Assembly: GCF_026626745.1 (NCBI RefSeq) | Contig: NZ_JAPNJW010000001.1 | Coordinates: 5,502,001-5,566,000 of the forward strand | DNA length: 64,000 bases | Source of the DNA: Nannocystis sp. RBIL2 | GTDB taxonomy: Bacteria; Myxococcota_A; Polyangia; Nannocystales; Nannocystaceae | Direction: 5' to 3' | Part shown: one piece after another, positions 17,286 to 27,246 of the stretch | Layout of the letters: each line of letters starts with the position of its first letter | Position numbering within the stretch: position 1 is the first letter of the stretch | Program-made: the position numbers and the translations under genes | Notes under the pieces: generated by a model | Seen by the model: the letters and a program-made list of their open reading frames with translations, nothing else | The model's database searches: none | Told to the model about the DNA's origin: nothing

Positions 17286-18311
17286 ATGGAATACCGACGA
17301 CTCGGAGCATCCGGTCTCAAGGTCCCCGTGCTGAGCTTCGGCACCGGCACCTTCGGCGGCGTGGGCAAGTTGTTCAGCGCCTGGGGCGACACCGACGTCG
17401 CCGCCGCGCGGCGGCTCGTCGACATCTGCCTCGACGCGGGCCTCACCCTGTTCGACAGCGCCGACGTCTATTCGGCCGGCGCCGCCGAGTCGATTTTGGG
17501 CGAGGCGATCAAGGGTCGGCGCGAGCAGGTCCTGATCTCGACCAAGGCCACCTTCCGCGCCGGCGAGGGGCCCAACGACGTCGGCAGCTCGCGCTTCCAC
17601 CTGATCCGCAGCGTCGAGGCCGCGCTGAAGCGGCTGGGCACCGATCGCATCGACCTGTTCCAGCTCCACGGCTTCGACGCGATCACCCCGATCGAGGAGG
17701 TGCTCTCCACCCTCGACGACCTCGTGCGCGCCGGCAAGCTGCGCTACGTCGGATGCAGCAACTTCTCCGGCTGGCACCTGATGAAGTCGCTGGCCGTCGC
17801 CGATCGCTACGGCTATCCGCGTTACGTCGCCCACCAGGCCTACTACTCGCTCATCGGCCGCGACTACGAGCACGAGCTCATGCCGCTCGCCGTCGATCAG
17901 GGCGTCGGCGCCGTCGTGTGGAGCCCGCTCGGCTGGGGTCGTTTGACCGGCAAGATCCACCGCGGCAAGCCGCTGCCGAAGGACAGCCGCCTGCACGGTT
18001 CGGCCGAGTTCGGACCGCCGGTCAGCGACGACCACCTCTTCGGCGTGCTCGACGCCGTCGAGGAGATCGCCCGCGAGACCGGCAAGACGGTGCCGCAGGT
18101 GGCAATCAACTGGTTGCTGCAGCGGCCGACCGTCGCCACGGTCGTCCTCGGCGCGCGCAACGAGGAGCAGCTCAAGCAGAACCTCGGTGCCGTCGGCTGG
18201 AATCTCTCGGCCGAGCAGGTCGCCCGCCTCGACGCCGCCAGCGAGCAGACACCGCCCTACCCGTACTGGCACCAGCGGGGCTTCGAGGAGCGCAACCCGC
18301 CGCCCGTCTAG
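17286..18311 (+). CDS. Aldo/keto reductase
   Basis: 341 residues from ATG 17286 (MEYRRLGASGLKVPVLSFGTGTFGG). All members of the AKR catalytic tetrad are visible: Asp57 and Tyr62 in LFDSADVYSAG, Lys87 in LISTKATF, and His in DLFQLHGFD (about 121). The NADPH-binding end includes IGR, WSPLGWGRLTGK and the ATVVLGARNEEQLKQNL signature. It is closest in style to the YajO/Tas-like AKR11-12 group. Cytosolic NADPH-dependent reductase of aldehydes or ketones; substrate unknown. It is followed on the same strand by an unknown gene 65 nt later. Confidence 0.92.
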   Translation: MEYRRLGASGLKVPVLSFGTGTFGGVGKLFSAWGDTDVAAARRLVDICLDAGLTLFDSADVYSAGAAESILGEAIKGRREQVLISTKATFRAGEGPNDVGSSRFHLIRSVEAALKRLGTDRIDLFQLHGFDAITPIEEVLSTLDDLVRAGKLRYVGCSNFSGWHLMKSLAVADRYGYPRYVAHQAYYSLIGRDYEHELMPLAVDQGVGAVVWSPLGWGRLTGKIHRGKPLPKDSRLHGSAEFGPPVSDDHLFGVLDAVEEIARETGKTVPQVAINWLLQRPTVATVVLGARNEEQLKQNLGAVGWNLSAEQVARLDAASEQTPPYPYWHQRGFEERNPPPV

Positions 18312-18376
18312 CGCGCCGGCGCTCCGGGCAAACATGCCCCGCGACCCCGAGGGGCGGACGTGAGAGCATCCCCGGC

Positions 18377-18823
18377 ATGCAAGAGTGGCTGTACCGCGCG
18401 AGCAATGCCAGGGCTGATTCTTCCACCACGCAGGAAATCGCCGACAACTTCGGCTTCATCTGCCGCAGCGCCTTCGCCGACGTCGCCCACGCCCAGATGA
18501 TCGCCAACGTCGCCAAGGTCGACTTCGGCGACATCATCCACCTCTACTTCGTCGACGGCGAGGGCGGCGGCCGCTCGCTCGGCGCCTACCGGGTCGTCGG
18601 CCCGCATCGCCACCCGCGCGGCGCCCTGTTCGGCGCCGCCGTCCCCAAGACCAAGCTGCGCACCGTCGCCGACGACGAGCTCCGCGGCCAGCTCCGCAGC
18701 GACTACGCCGTCGACCCACGCGTCGGCGAATTCTGCGGCTGGCCGGTCGTCCGCGACGAGCACCCCTCGCCGAGCTACGTCAAGGACCTGTTCGTCGGCC
18801 GCAACACCCTCGTACCGCGCTGA
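18377..18823 (+). CDS. Hypothetical protein, EVE/PUA-like impression
   Basis: 148 residues from ATG 18377. The sequence has FGDIIHLYFVDGEGGGRSLGAYRVVGPHRHP in the middle and FCGWPVVRDEHPSPSYVKDLFVGRNTLVPR at the end. A hydrophobic beta segment leading to a 'GAYRVVG' strand is reminiscent of EVE/PUA-fold nucleic-acid readers (fxxGDxxxxY...g.g.y.v), but I cannot name the family. Soluble, no signal peptide. It ends before a strong hairpin (18865-18900) and may form a two-gene unit with the aldo/keto reductase. Confidence 0.65.
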   Translation: MQEWLYRASNARADSSTTQEIADNFGFICRSAFADVAHAQMIANVAKVDFGDIIHLYFVDGEGGGRSLGAYRVVGPHRHPRGALFGAAVPKTKLRTVADDELRGQLRSDYAVDPRVGEFCGWPVVRDEHPSPSYVKDLFVGRNTLVPR

Positions 18824-18864
18824 ATTCGGCCCCTGCGGCCCACGGCGCAGAACTGCGCCCCCAC

Positions 18865-18900
18865 GACACCCGGCTGGCCGATTCGGTGCCACCGGGTGTC
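18865..18900 (+). terminator. Strong two-step hairpin
   Basis: Outer arms GACACCCGG/CCGGGTGTC (9 bp, perfect) enclose TGGC/GCCA, followed by TTCCTG. It lies 41 nt after the 18377-18823 gene and 48 nt before the next start. Confidence 0.55.
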
Positions 18901-18948
18901 TTCCTGTGAACATTCCCCGGCGGCCCGAGTGCGCCTATTTTCTGCGGA

Positions 18949-20526
18949 ATGTCCACACCGTCGTTCGACGTAGCGATCCTCGGCTGCGGCCCGACCGGGG
19001 CCGTCCTGGCCAACTTGCTCGGGGGTCTCGGCCTGCGGGTCGTCGTCTGCGAGCGCGAGCCTGCGGTCCACCCGATCCCCCGGGCCACCCACATCGACGA
19101 GGAGACCCTGCGCAATTTCCAGGCGACCGGTCTGCTCGCCGAGCTGTGGCCGCACACCTGCGAATTCGGCGAGGCCGAGATCGTCGACGAAGGCGGCGAG
19201 CTGCTCCTGGTCGACCGTATCGGCGAGCGCGACAGCCCCCACGGTTACAGCGGCTCGCGCTTCTTCGACCAGCCGGCCTTCGAGCAGATCCTCCGCGACG
19301 GCCTGCGTCGTTATCCGCAGGTCCGGCTCGAGCTCGGCCTCGACGTCGTCGACATCGACGTCCGCGCCGATCACGTCATCCTCGCCGCCCGGCGGGCCGA
19401 CGGCGAATCCCTGCGCCTGCGCGCCGCCTGGCTGGTCGGTTGCGACGGCGGCCGCAGCCTCACGCGCGCCGCCCTCGGCGCGACGATGACCTCGCTCGCC
19501 CCGCGGCGTCACTGGCTGATCGTCGACACCCTGCTGCGCGACCTCGCCGACGCCGCCGCCCTGCCCGGCCGCTTCCGCTACCGCCTCGAACGCGAGCGGC
19601 TCAGCATCTACGCCCATGGCATCGGCCGCAACCGCCGCTGGGAGTTCGAGCTCGGCGAGCACGAGGACTTGCCCGACGAGGCCACGGTGCGGCGCTGGCT
19701 CGCCCGCGACATCGACCCCGATCGCCTCGAGATCACGCGGATCGCCAAATACGCCCACAACGCGCTTTTGGCCGACATCTGGCGCTCCGGCACGGCCCTC
19801 CTCGCCGGCGACGCCGCCCACATGATGCCGCCCTCCGCCGGCCAGGGCATGTGCGCCGGCATCCGCGACGCCGTCAACCTCGCGTGGAAGCTCCAGCGCG
19901 TGATCACGGGCCGCGCATCACATGACCTTTTGGTCAGCTACGAACGCGAGCGCCGACCACACGTCGAGCAGGTCCTGCGCGGCACCCTGTTCCTCGGCAA
20001 GCGGCTGCAGGCCGACGGCGCGGTGCAGCGCTGGTGGCGGCGTCACCTCGTGCGCCTGATCGGCCGCGTCTCGCCGCTCCTCGCCCTCTCGCGGCGCCTC
20101 TCCATGCGCCGCCCGCGGCTGCGCGCCGGCTGCTTCGATCTCGCCTCGCGCTGGCACGGTCACCCGCTGCCGCAGGTCCGCGCGCGCCACCAGGGCGCCG
20201 ACGTCTCGCTCGACGACCTGCTCGGCTATCGCTTCGCCCTCGTCGTCCGCGCCGAGTGCCTCACCTCGCGCCTGCGCGAGTGGGCCGCCGGCCACGACAT
20301 CGTCCTCGTCCGCCCCGGCGTCGACTTCGAGGAGCACGACGGCGCCCTGCTCCGCTTCCTGCGCGCGCGCCGGCTCGACTTCGTGCTCGTCCGTCCCGAC
20401 CGCCAGATCTTCGGCGCCGGCGACGTGACCGCCATGCCCCGCGTCCAGGCCGCCTTCGCCGCCCGCTTCACCCCCACGATGCCGGCGGCGCAACAACGCG
20501 TGACCGCGGCCGAGCTGTCGCGGTAG
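18949..20526 (+). CDS. MhpA-like FAD-dependent aromatic hydroxylase
   Basis: 525 residues. FAD motif 1 is DVAILGCGPTGAVLANLLGGLGLRVVVCER. The second is WLVGCDGGRSLTRAALGA (DG motif) and the third is ALLAGDAAHMMPPSAGQGMCAGIRDAVNLAWKL, which is the MhpA/PheA-type signature. A C-terminal thioredoxin-like domain (about residues 400-520, LLGYRFALVVRAE, ending FVLVRPDRQIFGAGD) is typical of phenol hydroxylase/MhpA proteins, and the total length is right. It likely adds an oxygen to a phenolic substrate using NAD(P)H and O2. No catabolic neighbours (ring-cleavage dioxygenase, hydrolase) are present, so it may act in secondary metabolism or detoxification. The downstream gene starts 19 nt after it and is likely co-transcribed. 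Confidence 0.88.
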   Translation: MSTPSFDVAILGCGPTGAVLANLLGGLGLRVVVCEREPAVHPIPRATHIDEETLRNFQATGLLAELWPHTCEFGEAEIVDEGGELLLVDRIGERDSPHGYSGSRFFDQPAFEQILRDGLRRYPQVRLELGLDVVDIDVRADHVILAARRADGESLRLRAAWLVGCDGGRSLTRAALGATMTSLAPRRHWLIVDTLLRDLADAAALPGRFRYRLERERLSIYAHGIGRNRRWEFELGEHEDLPDEATVRRWLARDIDPDRLEITRIAKYAHNALLADIWRSGTALLAGDAAHMMPPSAGQGMCAGIRDAVNLAWKLQRVITGRASHDLLVSYERERRPHVEQVLRGTLFLGKRLQADGAVQRWWRRHLVRLIGRVSPLLALSRRLSMRRPRLRAGCFDLASRWHGHPLPQVRARHQGADVSLDDLLGYRFALVVRAECLTSRLREWAAGHDIVLVRPGVDFEEHDGALLRFLRARRLDFVLVRPDRQIFGAGDVTAMPRVQAAFAARFTPTMPAAQQRVTAAELSR

Positions 20527-20545
20527 ACGATCCTCCGCGCCCGCG

Positions 20546-21265
20546 ATGAACATTCCTCGCTTCACTCTCGAGCCCGCTCGCAACCTCGCCCACGCCGACT
20601 GGGACCCGCACCTCCCCTTGCCGCCCGGCCTCGTCGCGCTCGAGCTCGGCCTCGTCGAGGGACCCATCCTCGACGACATCGACTACATCACCGATTACTC
20701 CGGCTCGGTCGGCGACGGCGTCGGGCGTTACCGCAGCCTCGCCGATGTCCTCGCCGCCGATGCTCTGGCGGCCTGGCGCACGCGCCTCGTCGGTCTGCTC
20801 GCGGCGCTCCTCGATCCCGGCGAATCCTGGTACCTGTTCGTCGCCGGCCAGCTGCCGCCCGACCTGTCCGACGCCGACGATATCTTCGTCGGTCGCGTGC
20901 TCACCGGTGACTTCGCGCTGAACGGCGCCTTTGCGATCCTCGAGGTCACCGCCGCGGCCCTCGCTGCCCACACCGCCCTGTTCGGCGCCTGGGATCGCGT
21001 CGCCGGTCTCGTCGCCGCCGAGGGCGACCTGCAGGCAGTGCTGGCCCGGCTCAGCCTCGCCGAGGCGCTGCCCACCGGCCAGCGCTACCGACCTGCGTCG
21101 CCCTATCACGTCCGCGACACCGCCGCAGTGGCCCGCCTCCTCGAGCTCGGCCGCCTCTTCGTCGAGGAGACCGACAACGGCACCCGCCTGCGACTCGTCA
21201 CCACCGCCGTCGCTGCGCCCGAACTGCGTACGCGCCTGGGGCGCATCACCGACGACCTTCGCTGA
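20546..21265 (+). CDS. Hypothetical soluble protein
   Basis: 239 residues starting MNIPRFTLEPARNLAHADWDPHLPLPPG, 19 nt after the MhpA-like gene, so probably in its operon. No signal peptide and no membrane helix. It is mixed alpha/beta with DPGESWYLFVAGQLPPDLSDADDIFVGRVLTGDF in the middle. No family recognised and no catalytic motif seen. GC and codon use match its neighbours, supporting real coding. Confidence 0.65.
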   Translation: MNIPRFTLEPARNLAHADWDPHLPLPPGLVALELGLVEGPILDDIDYITDYSGSVGDGVGRYRSLADVLAADALAAWRTRLVGLLAALLDPGESWYLFVAGQLPPDLSDADDIFVGRVLTGDFALNGAFAILEVTAAALAAHTALFGAWDRVAGLVAAEGDLQAVLARLSLAEALPTGQRYRPASPYHVRDTAAVARLLELGRLFVEETDNGTRLRLVTTAVAAPELRTRLGRITDDLR

Positions 21266-21742
21266 GCCCCGCCGAATCAGCCGGCGCTTCTGCCCAGGAA
21301 CGTCGAGCCCGGGCCTCGCAGGCGCGCGCTCGTGCTCGCAGCAGATCCGTCGGTCGCTCCCTGCGACCCACGCAGATCTCTCCGAGACTTCGATGAGCCC
21401 GCAGCTCGTCGTCTCGCGCAGCGAGGCTCGCGTCCTCCGGCCTGCGCAACATCGATCCATGTTCTCGACCGGGTTCGCGGGTCATGGCGGGTTCCATCGA
21501 CCGGCCCCCGCCGCTGGCGTGCGAGATCTCCTCGATCCACCCCAGAGCCTTCGCATCGGTCATACTGACGGCCTTGCTGCGATTCACGAGGACCGCCTCG
21601 CCGCCTGGGCGAGCGCCTTTCGAGGCCCCGGCGCGGATTCGCGCGGCCGTCTCGAACCTCGTTACCGTGCAGCGTGTGAACTCCTATTCACGGTCGACGC
21701 CTCGATCTGTCGGCCGGTTCGTGTCGCTAACAGGACCCGCTT
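21266..21742. other. Intergenic region without a gene
   Basis: Only short Arg/Ser-rich shadow frames in all six readings. A nested dyad (ACCGTG-N19-CACGGT, with GTGAA-N6-TTCAC inside) lies at 21664-21694, 50 bp upstream of the next start, and could be an operator. Otherwise nothing seen. Confidence 0.35.
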
Positions 21743-22222
21743 ATGTCTGTGCCGAAGCTCTTGCTCGTCGTCCCGCCCGCGACCGCCGTCGCCCACGCGG
21801 CCGCCCGGTTTCCCGCTGTTTCGACAGCCCGCCTCCGTTTTCGCGCCGACGACCAGCCCGATTGCTTTTACATCGAAGTCCACTCCGGGGCCGCCCCGCG
21901 CTCCTATCGCGTGTATGTCTCGTCGGCGCCGGGTGGCTCGCAGATCGAGTTTCCGCGCGACCTCGGTGACGCCGCCAGCGTCGTCACCGGCCTCTTCGTC
22001 ATCGGCCTGGTCGCCGCCACCTGGCACAGCCTCGGCTTCCTCTCTCTCGTGCTCGCCCTCCCGTCCGCAGTGCTCTTGCGGGTCGCCGCCGAGTCATCTG
22101 CCAGCGAGGCCGAGCAGGCCGAAGTCTTCTCCGCCCTCGTGACCGCCTTCGAGCCGCTGCGCCGCCCCGGTTTCCCCTATCGCGCCGTCCGCACTCCGCG
22201 ACCCGTGCGCAACGGCGCGTGA
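21743..22222 (+). CDS. Hypothetical protein with a central membrane segment
   Basis: 159 residues from ATG 21743, with AGGACC as a weak Shine-Dalgarno. The N-terminal half is beta-rich (ARLRFRADDQPDCFYIEVHSGAAPRSYRVYVSS). Residues about 85-120 are a long hydrophobic stretch (ASVVTGLFVIGLVAATWHSLGFLSLVLALPSAVLL) that can span the membrane once or as a hairpin, with a short Glu-rich tail. Family not recognised. It ends in a small hairpin overlapping its stop. Confidence 0.6.
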   Translation: MSVPKLLLVVPPATAVAHAAARFPAVSTARLRFRADDQPDCFYIEVHSGAAPRSYRVYVSSAPGGSQIEFPRDLGDAASVVTGLFVIGLVAATWHSLGFLSLVLALPSAVLLRVAAESSASEAEQAEVFSALVTAFEPLRRPGFPYRAVRTPRPVRNGA

Positions 22223-22235
22223 GCGCCCGGCGCTC
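22221..22235 (+). terminator. Short hairpin at the gene end
   Basis: GAGCGCC-C-GGCGCTC starting within the stop codon; usable stem of about 5 bp with a 5-nt loop. Confidence 0.3.
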
Positions 22236-22439
22236 TCGCGGCCGCCCCGCAGCGTGACCCCAATTCGGTGTGACGAATCACGGGTCATCGCCGACACCGA
22301 TGCAGGTGCACCGAAGCACCGCACGCCCGCGAGCGACACGGCCACAATGCTCGCAGGTCGAAGGACGACTCGGCACCGGACTCAACCGTGACGCATCGCC
22401 TTGTGATCGCCTTGCGATCCTCGATCGTCGCCGCCTGCA

Positions 22440-23081
22440 TCAGCGCGCCACTCCAGTCAATGCCACGAACTCGCGTTCGCGGTTCGAATACGCCAGCTTC
22501 TTCGCCCACGTCGTCGGCAGCTCGCCGACCTCCTCGCGGCTCGTCGCGCGAGCCCTCACGGTGAACCCCGCGCGCGCGTACGCCTGCACCAGCGCCGCCG
22601 CGCGGGCCTCCTCCTGCAATCCGGGCAGCGCCTGCACTGCCAGCGGATCGCCGGGACCGTAGCCGAACACGACCTGCAGCGACGCCCCCGGCTTGCACAG
22701 CCCGCGCAGCCGCGCCAGCCCCTCCGCCTCCGGCAGCGCCACCGCGCGCAGCAACGAGCCCCACGGCAGCAGCACCGTCAGCGAGTCGACCAGCCCGATC
22801 AGCTCGCCCGGCGCGCGCTCCAGCGGCAGCACCCCGAACATCGCGTTCGCCAGCCCGCCGCGGGCCGGCTTGCCCGCAGCGCGGCGTGACGGCTCGCGCA
22901 GGCCCTCCGTGCTCGCGTCGACCCCGATCACCAGCGTCGACGGCTCGCTGCGCGCGCGGCGGAGCGCGAACGCCCCGTCACCTGTCCCGAAGTCCAGGTG
23001 GACCGCCGCGTGACGAGCCGCCAGCTCGGCCAGTCATCAGCGGTCGACCCAGTGTTCTTTTTTGCCCTCGACGCGGTGCAT
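22440..23081 (-). pseudogene. 16S rRNA A1408-N1 methyltransferase (KamB/NpmA family) with two in-frame TGA codons
   Basis: The frame running from ATG 23081 to the stop at 22440 is 214 codons, against 219 residues for NpmA. It starts MHRVEGKKEHWVDR, then has TGA TGA (23039-23034), then LAELAARHAAVHLDFGTGDGAFALRRAR. The SAM motif DxGTGDG falls at residues 30-36, the same numbering as in NpmA as I remember it. Later family hallmarks are present: GVDAS (SAM ribose), KPARGGLANAMF, DSLTVLLPWGSLLRAV (with the A1408-stacking Trp) and TTWAKKLAYSNREREF (second Trp, SxWAKRL motif). All catalytic parts are intact and in frame on both sides of the stops; only codons 15-16, Asp-Glu in NpmA, are lost. No ATG/GTG lies between the stops and the SAM motif; the first codon after them is CTG. 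Either a recent pseudogene, CTG initiation or readthrough. Intact members confer aminoglycoside (kanamycin/apramycin type) resistance. Confidence 0.8.
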
Positions 23082-23159
23082 CTTCGGCCCCAACCGCCCC
23101 GCATCGGGCCCTATTCCCGCCTCGACACCTCGGCGCGCCTCGGCGATCCTGCCTCTGCG

Positions 23160-23768
23160 ATGGCCGACCCCGACATCTTCGCCGCCTCGCCCGACGGCGC
23201 GTGGCGCTTCGAGGCGGGCCAGCTGCGCGGCGGCTCGCGCGTCGTCGACCTGCCCACCATCGACTTCTTCGACCGCTGGACCTTCGCCCGCTTCTGTCCC
23301 GGGGGACAGCTCATCCTCGGCTTCGAGTCAGGCCAGCCGTGGTCTGATTACGGCTCCTACGGCGACCGCTACGGCGGCCTGCAGGTGTTCGCCCCGACCG
23401 CCGATCCGTCGCGCTGGCACACCGTCGCCATCGAGTACGACTACCGCAGCCACGACGAGGACTTTGTCCCCGTCGACGCGATCTGGCACCCGCGCGGCGT
23501 GCTCGCCTGGCTTCGGGATGGCTGTCTCTGCGGACAGGTCATCTCGTCCCCGCGGCCCCCGATCGACGACCTGTCCTGGAACCCGCGCGACAGCGACCGC
23601 GGCCTCCAGCTCAGCTTCGAGCGCTGGGGCGCCTGGCGCCGGCTCGAGCTCGACGGCGAAGGCCACCTGCTCACCGCTCACGACCCGGACGGCCGCGATC
23701 GCTTCGACCTCGTCCACCGCCGCACCGCCCGCGACGACGCCGACTGGAGCGAGCTCTCGGTCTACTGA
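23160..23768 (+). CDS. Hypothetical protein divergent from the methyltransferase
   Basis: 202 residues from ATG 23160 (MADPDIFAASPDGAWRFEAGQLRGG). The frame is open further upstream, but that part overlaps the divergent methyltransferase and is low-complexity. The protein looks like a single beta-propeller-like or WD/Kelch-like unit (PDGAWRFEAGQL, FCPGGQLILGFESGQPWSDYGSYGDRYGGLQVF, HPRGVLAWLRDGCLCGQV). It has many aromatic residues and no signal peptide. Family not recognised. A perfect CTGTCC-N4-GGACAG dyad (23294-23309) and a one-mismatch copy (23522-23537) lie inside the gene, using rare TGT and GGA codons. Confidence 0.65.
   Translation: MADPDIFAASPDGAWRFEAGQLRGGSRVVDLPTIDFFDRWTFARFCPGGQLILGFESGQPWSDYGSYGDRYGGLQVFAPTADPSRWHTVAIEYDYRSHDEDFVPVDAIWHPRGVLAWLRDGCLCGQVISSPRPPIDDLSWNPRDSDRGLQLSFERWGAWRRLELDGEGHLLTAHDPDGRDRFDLVHRRTARDDADWSELSVY
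23294..23309. repeat. 16-bp dyad CTGTCC-N4-GGACAG (in-gene copy 3)
   Basis: CTGTCCC-GG-GGGACAG encodes CPGGQ with the rare codons TGT, GGG and GGA. A related copy is at 23522-23537 in the same gene. Confidence 0.5.
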
Positions 23769-23775
23769 TCGCCAC

Positions 23776-24495
23776 CTACGACGACTCGCCGCTGCCCGTC
23801 GATCCGAGCCGCAGCCCGCGGCACGCCAGCACCAGCTTGGCCCGCTGCGAGCCCTCGGCCGCGGCCTCCACTCGCTCCACGTCGATCCCCGCGATCTTGA
23901 ACTCCACCCGCGCGAGCACCGGCCCCGTACCGGCGGCCACGTACTCGAGCGCGCCCTCGCGGTCGACCAGCGCCTCGGCCGCCTCCCAGTCCGCCTCGCC
24001 CTCGACCGCCAGCTTCACGCGCTGCAGCCCGCGGCGGCCGAGAGTGATCGTCACCGCATCGATCTCGCGGACCTGCTGCGGCTCGGGGCCGTGCAAGTGG
24101 ACGCGGCAGCCCGCGATCGTCGGCGCCTCACCGCGCGCCTCCGCGGTCGCAGCACCGCCCTGCATCTCCGCCGTCTTCGCCTCGACCTGCAGCCACAGCG
24201 CGCCCACGCCCTCGGCGTCGAGCGACGGCAGCCCGAGCTCGACCACTCGCGCCCCGCCGAGGACCAGCCGCTCGACCTCGCGCCCCTCCGCGTCGAACGC
24301 CACGATCGCCGCCTCGCGCCGCTCGTCGTAAAGGCTGCCCTCGACCCAGTCCCAGAACAGCGGCGCCGGCTCGACCAGCAGCGCCCCTTCCTTCGTGCGC
24401 AGCCACGGATCGAGGTCGAAGTAACCGTCGCCCGGCGCCCGCACCCAGCCCGCGTGCAGCGCCTCGTCGAGCTCCAGCGCGTATCGCTTCGCCAT
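23776..24495 (-). CDS. Hypothetical beta-rich protein
   Basis: 239 residues starting MAKRYALELDEALHAGWVRAPGDGYFDLDPWL. Mostly beta strands with alternating charged and hydrophobic residues (GARVVELGLPSLDAEGVGALWLQVEAKTAEMQ; REIDAVTITLGRRGLQRVKLAVEGE; PVLARVEFKIAGIDVERVEAAAEGSQRAKLVLACRGLRLG). The last segment resembles contractile-tail/T6SS-like tube or sheath accessory strands, but no such genes are near, so I would not assign that. No signal peptide. It is convergent with the 23160 gene (7 nt apart) and divergent from the VOC gene. Confidence 0.65.
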   Translation of the reverse strand: MAKRYALELDEALHAGWVRAPGDGYFDLDPWLRTKEGALLVEPAPLFWDWVEGSLYDERREAAIVAFDAEGREVERLVLGGARVVELGLPSLDAEGVGALWLQVEAKTAEMQGGAATAEARGEAPTIAGCRVHLHGPEPQQVREIDAVTITLGRRGLQRVKLAVEGEADWEAAEALVDREGALEYVAAGTGPVLARVEFKIAGIDVERVEAAAEGSQRAKLVLACRGLRLGSTGSGESS

Positions 24496-24580
24496 CTCCG
24501 GCGCAGGTTACCACGCTCCGCCGCGGGCGAGCGCGCGCGGCCTCGCCCGACGCGCTCCATTCCGCGCTACCGTTCGCCCC

Positions 24581-24973
24581 ATGCAGCTCAATCAGGTCAC
24601 CTTGCCGTCGGCCGATGTCGCACGCGGCGCCGCCTTCTACTGCCGGCTCGGCCTGCGCCAGATCGTCGCCAGCCTGCCGAAGTACGCCCGCTTCGAGTGT
24701 CTCGAAGGCGGCAGCACCCTCTCGCTCCACCACGCCGATCGCCTCCTCGGGCCCACCGGCGTCGTCGTCTACTTCGAGTGTCCCGACCTCGACGCCCGCG
24801 TCGCCGCGCTCAAGCGGCAGGGCCTCGAGTTCGACGCCGACCCGGTCGACCAGCCGTGGCTGTGGCGCGAGGCCTACCTGCGCGATCCCGACGGCAACGT
24901 CGTTTGCCTGTTCTGGGCCGGCGAGAATCGACGTAATCCGCCGTGGCGGCTGGCCGAGCAGCCGACCCCCTGA
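24581..24973 (+). CDS. VOC-superfamily (glyoxalase/bleomycin-resistance-like) protein
   Basis: 130 residues, the right length for a two-module VOC protein. It starts MQLNQVTLPSADVARGAAFYCRLGLRQI, with the typical 'a.Fy.~LGl' helix, followed by ARFECLEGGSTLSLHH, VVVYFECPDLDARVAALKRQGLEF and WREAYLRDPDGNVVCLFW. The usual first metal ligand His is Gln (Q4), but Glu in YFEC and WREAYLRDPDGN is retained, so metal binding may be altered. Likely a small-molecule isomerase, dioxygenase or binding protein; substrate unknown. It lies downstream of, but divergent from, the 23776 gene, and is followed by a GGACATG dyad. Confidence 0.88.
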   Translation: MQLNQVTLPSADVARGAAFYCRLGLRQIVASLPKYARFECLEGGSTLSLHHADRLLGPTGVVVYFECPDLDARVAALKRQGLEFDADPVDQPWLWREAYLRDPDGNVVCLFWAGENRRNPPWRLAEQPTP

Positions 24974-25016
24974 AGCCCATCGCGGCGCCTGCGCCCAATA
25001 GGGCATCTATCTGAAG

Positions 25017-25040
25017 GGACATGTCCGGAGTGACACGTCC
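25017..25040. repeat. Gene-end dyad copy 2 (GGACATG-N10-CACGTCC)
   Basis: 43 nt after the VOC gene stop and 3 nt from the convergent gene end. Same 24-bp spacing as the other copies, with one mismatch in the right arm. The left arm is itself part of a 10-bp palindrome GGACATGTCC. Confidence 0.65.
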
Positions 25041-25043
25041 TCG

Positions 25044-25250
25044 CTATCCGCGGCGGGGCTTCTTCTCGATCACCCGGAACGTCACCCGCACCTTCCCGGG
25101 GCCGAGCGAGCGCCGCGCGTCCATCGCCAGGATCTGCTGGTGTTCGGCCTCGTGAGCGGCGCGGAACGCCGCGATCTGCTCGTCGAGGTGGGCGTCGCTG
25201 GTGAACGCGAAGTCGTGGTTCAGGGTGATCTTCTCTGGCTTCTTCGGCAC
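25044..25250 (-). CDS. Small basic/acidic protein, unknown
   Basis: 68 residues from GTG 25250 (VPKKPEKITLNHDFAFTSDAHLDEQIAAFRAAHEAEHQQILAM). AGGA precedes the start by about 8 nt. The frame remains open to an ATG at 25385 (113 residues), but that extension is Ser/Arg-rich with no clear structure. It is predicted to be two amphipathic helices followed by a strand with basic end (VRVTFRVIEKKPRRG). Family not recognised; it may be a regulator or antitoxin-sized protein, but there is no toxin neighbour. Confidence 0.5.
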   Translation of the reverse strand: MPKKPEKITLNHDFAFTSDAHLDEQIAAFRAAHEAEHQQILAMDARRSLGPGKVRVTFRVIEKKPRRG

Positions 25251-25373
25251 CCGTCGTCCTCGCGGCGAAACGTAGCCGGCGGCGTAAAAGCGCGCAAGGA
25301 TCTTGGCGGCCGTCACGGCTCGTGCGCTCGCGGACGGACCTCGTCGAGCGGAGCACACACCGGATCCGCAGTC
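25251..25373. other. Intergenic / possible upstream extension of the small minus-strand gene
   Basis: Either non-coding or, if ATG 25385 is used, the N-terminus of the preceding gene. No other signal seen. Confidence 0.3.
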
Positions 25374-25403
25374 ATGACAATGCATTTCTCACGGTGTTAT
25401 CAA
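25374..25403 (+). promoter_or_regulatory. Candidate promoter of the DUF1592/DUF1552 operon
   Basis: ATGACA (five of six to TTGACA), 18-nt spacer, TATCAA. It sits in a locally AT-richer stretch 158 nt before the ATG at 25561, implying a leader of about 150 nt. Confidence 0.35.
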
Positions 25404-25560
25404 TGGATTCGCGGGCGGGCGCTGCGCGATCGGGCGACGAATGAACGGATGTCCGGACAGCCGCCGCGGCGGACCGTCTGCGCCGCTCGCCTGCGCGGGC
25501 CTCGGCCGCGATGCTGCAGCGCACAGCCTGTCGGTCCTCATGCCCGTCAAGGATCCAGGT

Positions 25561-27242
<1,682 letters not shown>

Positions 27243-27246
<4 letters not shown>

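Noticed and set aside
21246..21587. Minus-strand frame of 113 codons
   Set aside because: Composition is Arg/Glu/Ala-rich without hydrophobic core; no family and no ribosome site.
22440..22931. Methyltransferase starting at the internal GTG (MIGVDAS)
   Set aside because: This would remove the SAM-binding DFGTGDG motif, which is present and in frame upstream.
23034..23063. Programmed frameshifting at the A6 run as a way around TGA TGA in the methyltransferase
   Set aside because: A -1 shift at AAAAAAG skips the stops but leaves the methyltransferase frame (reads KNTGSTADDWPSW), and a second compensating shift would be needed. The sequence does not support it.
23776..24495. Contractile tail or T6SS component
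   Set aside because: Only a vague strand pattern; no tail, baseplate or VgrG genes nearby.
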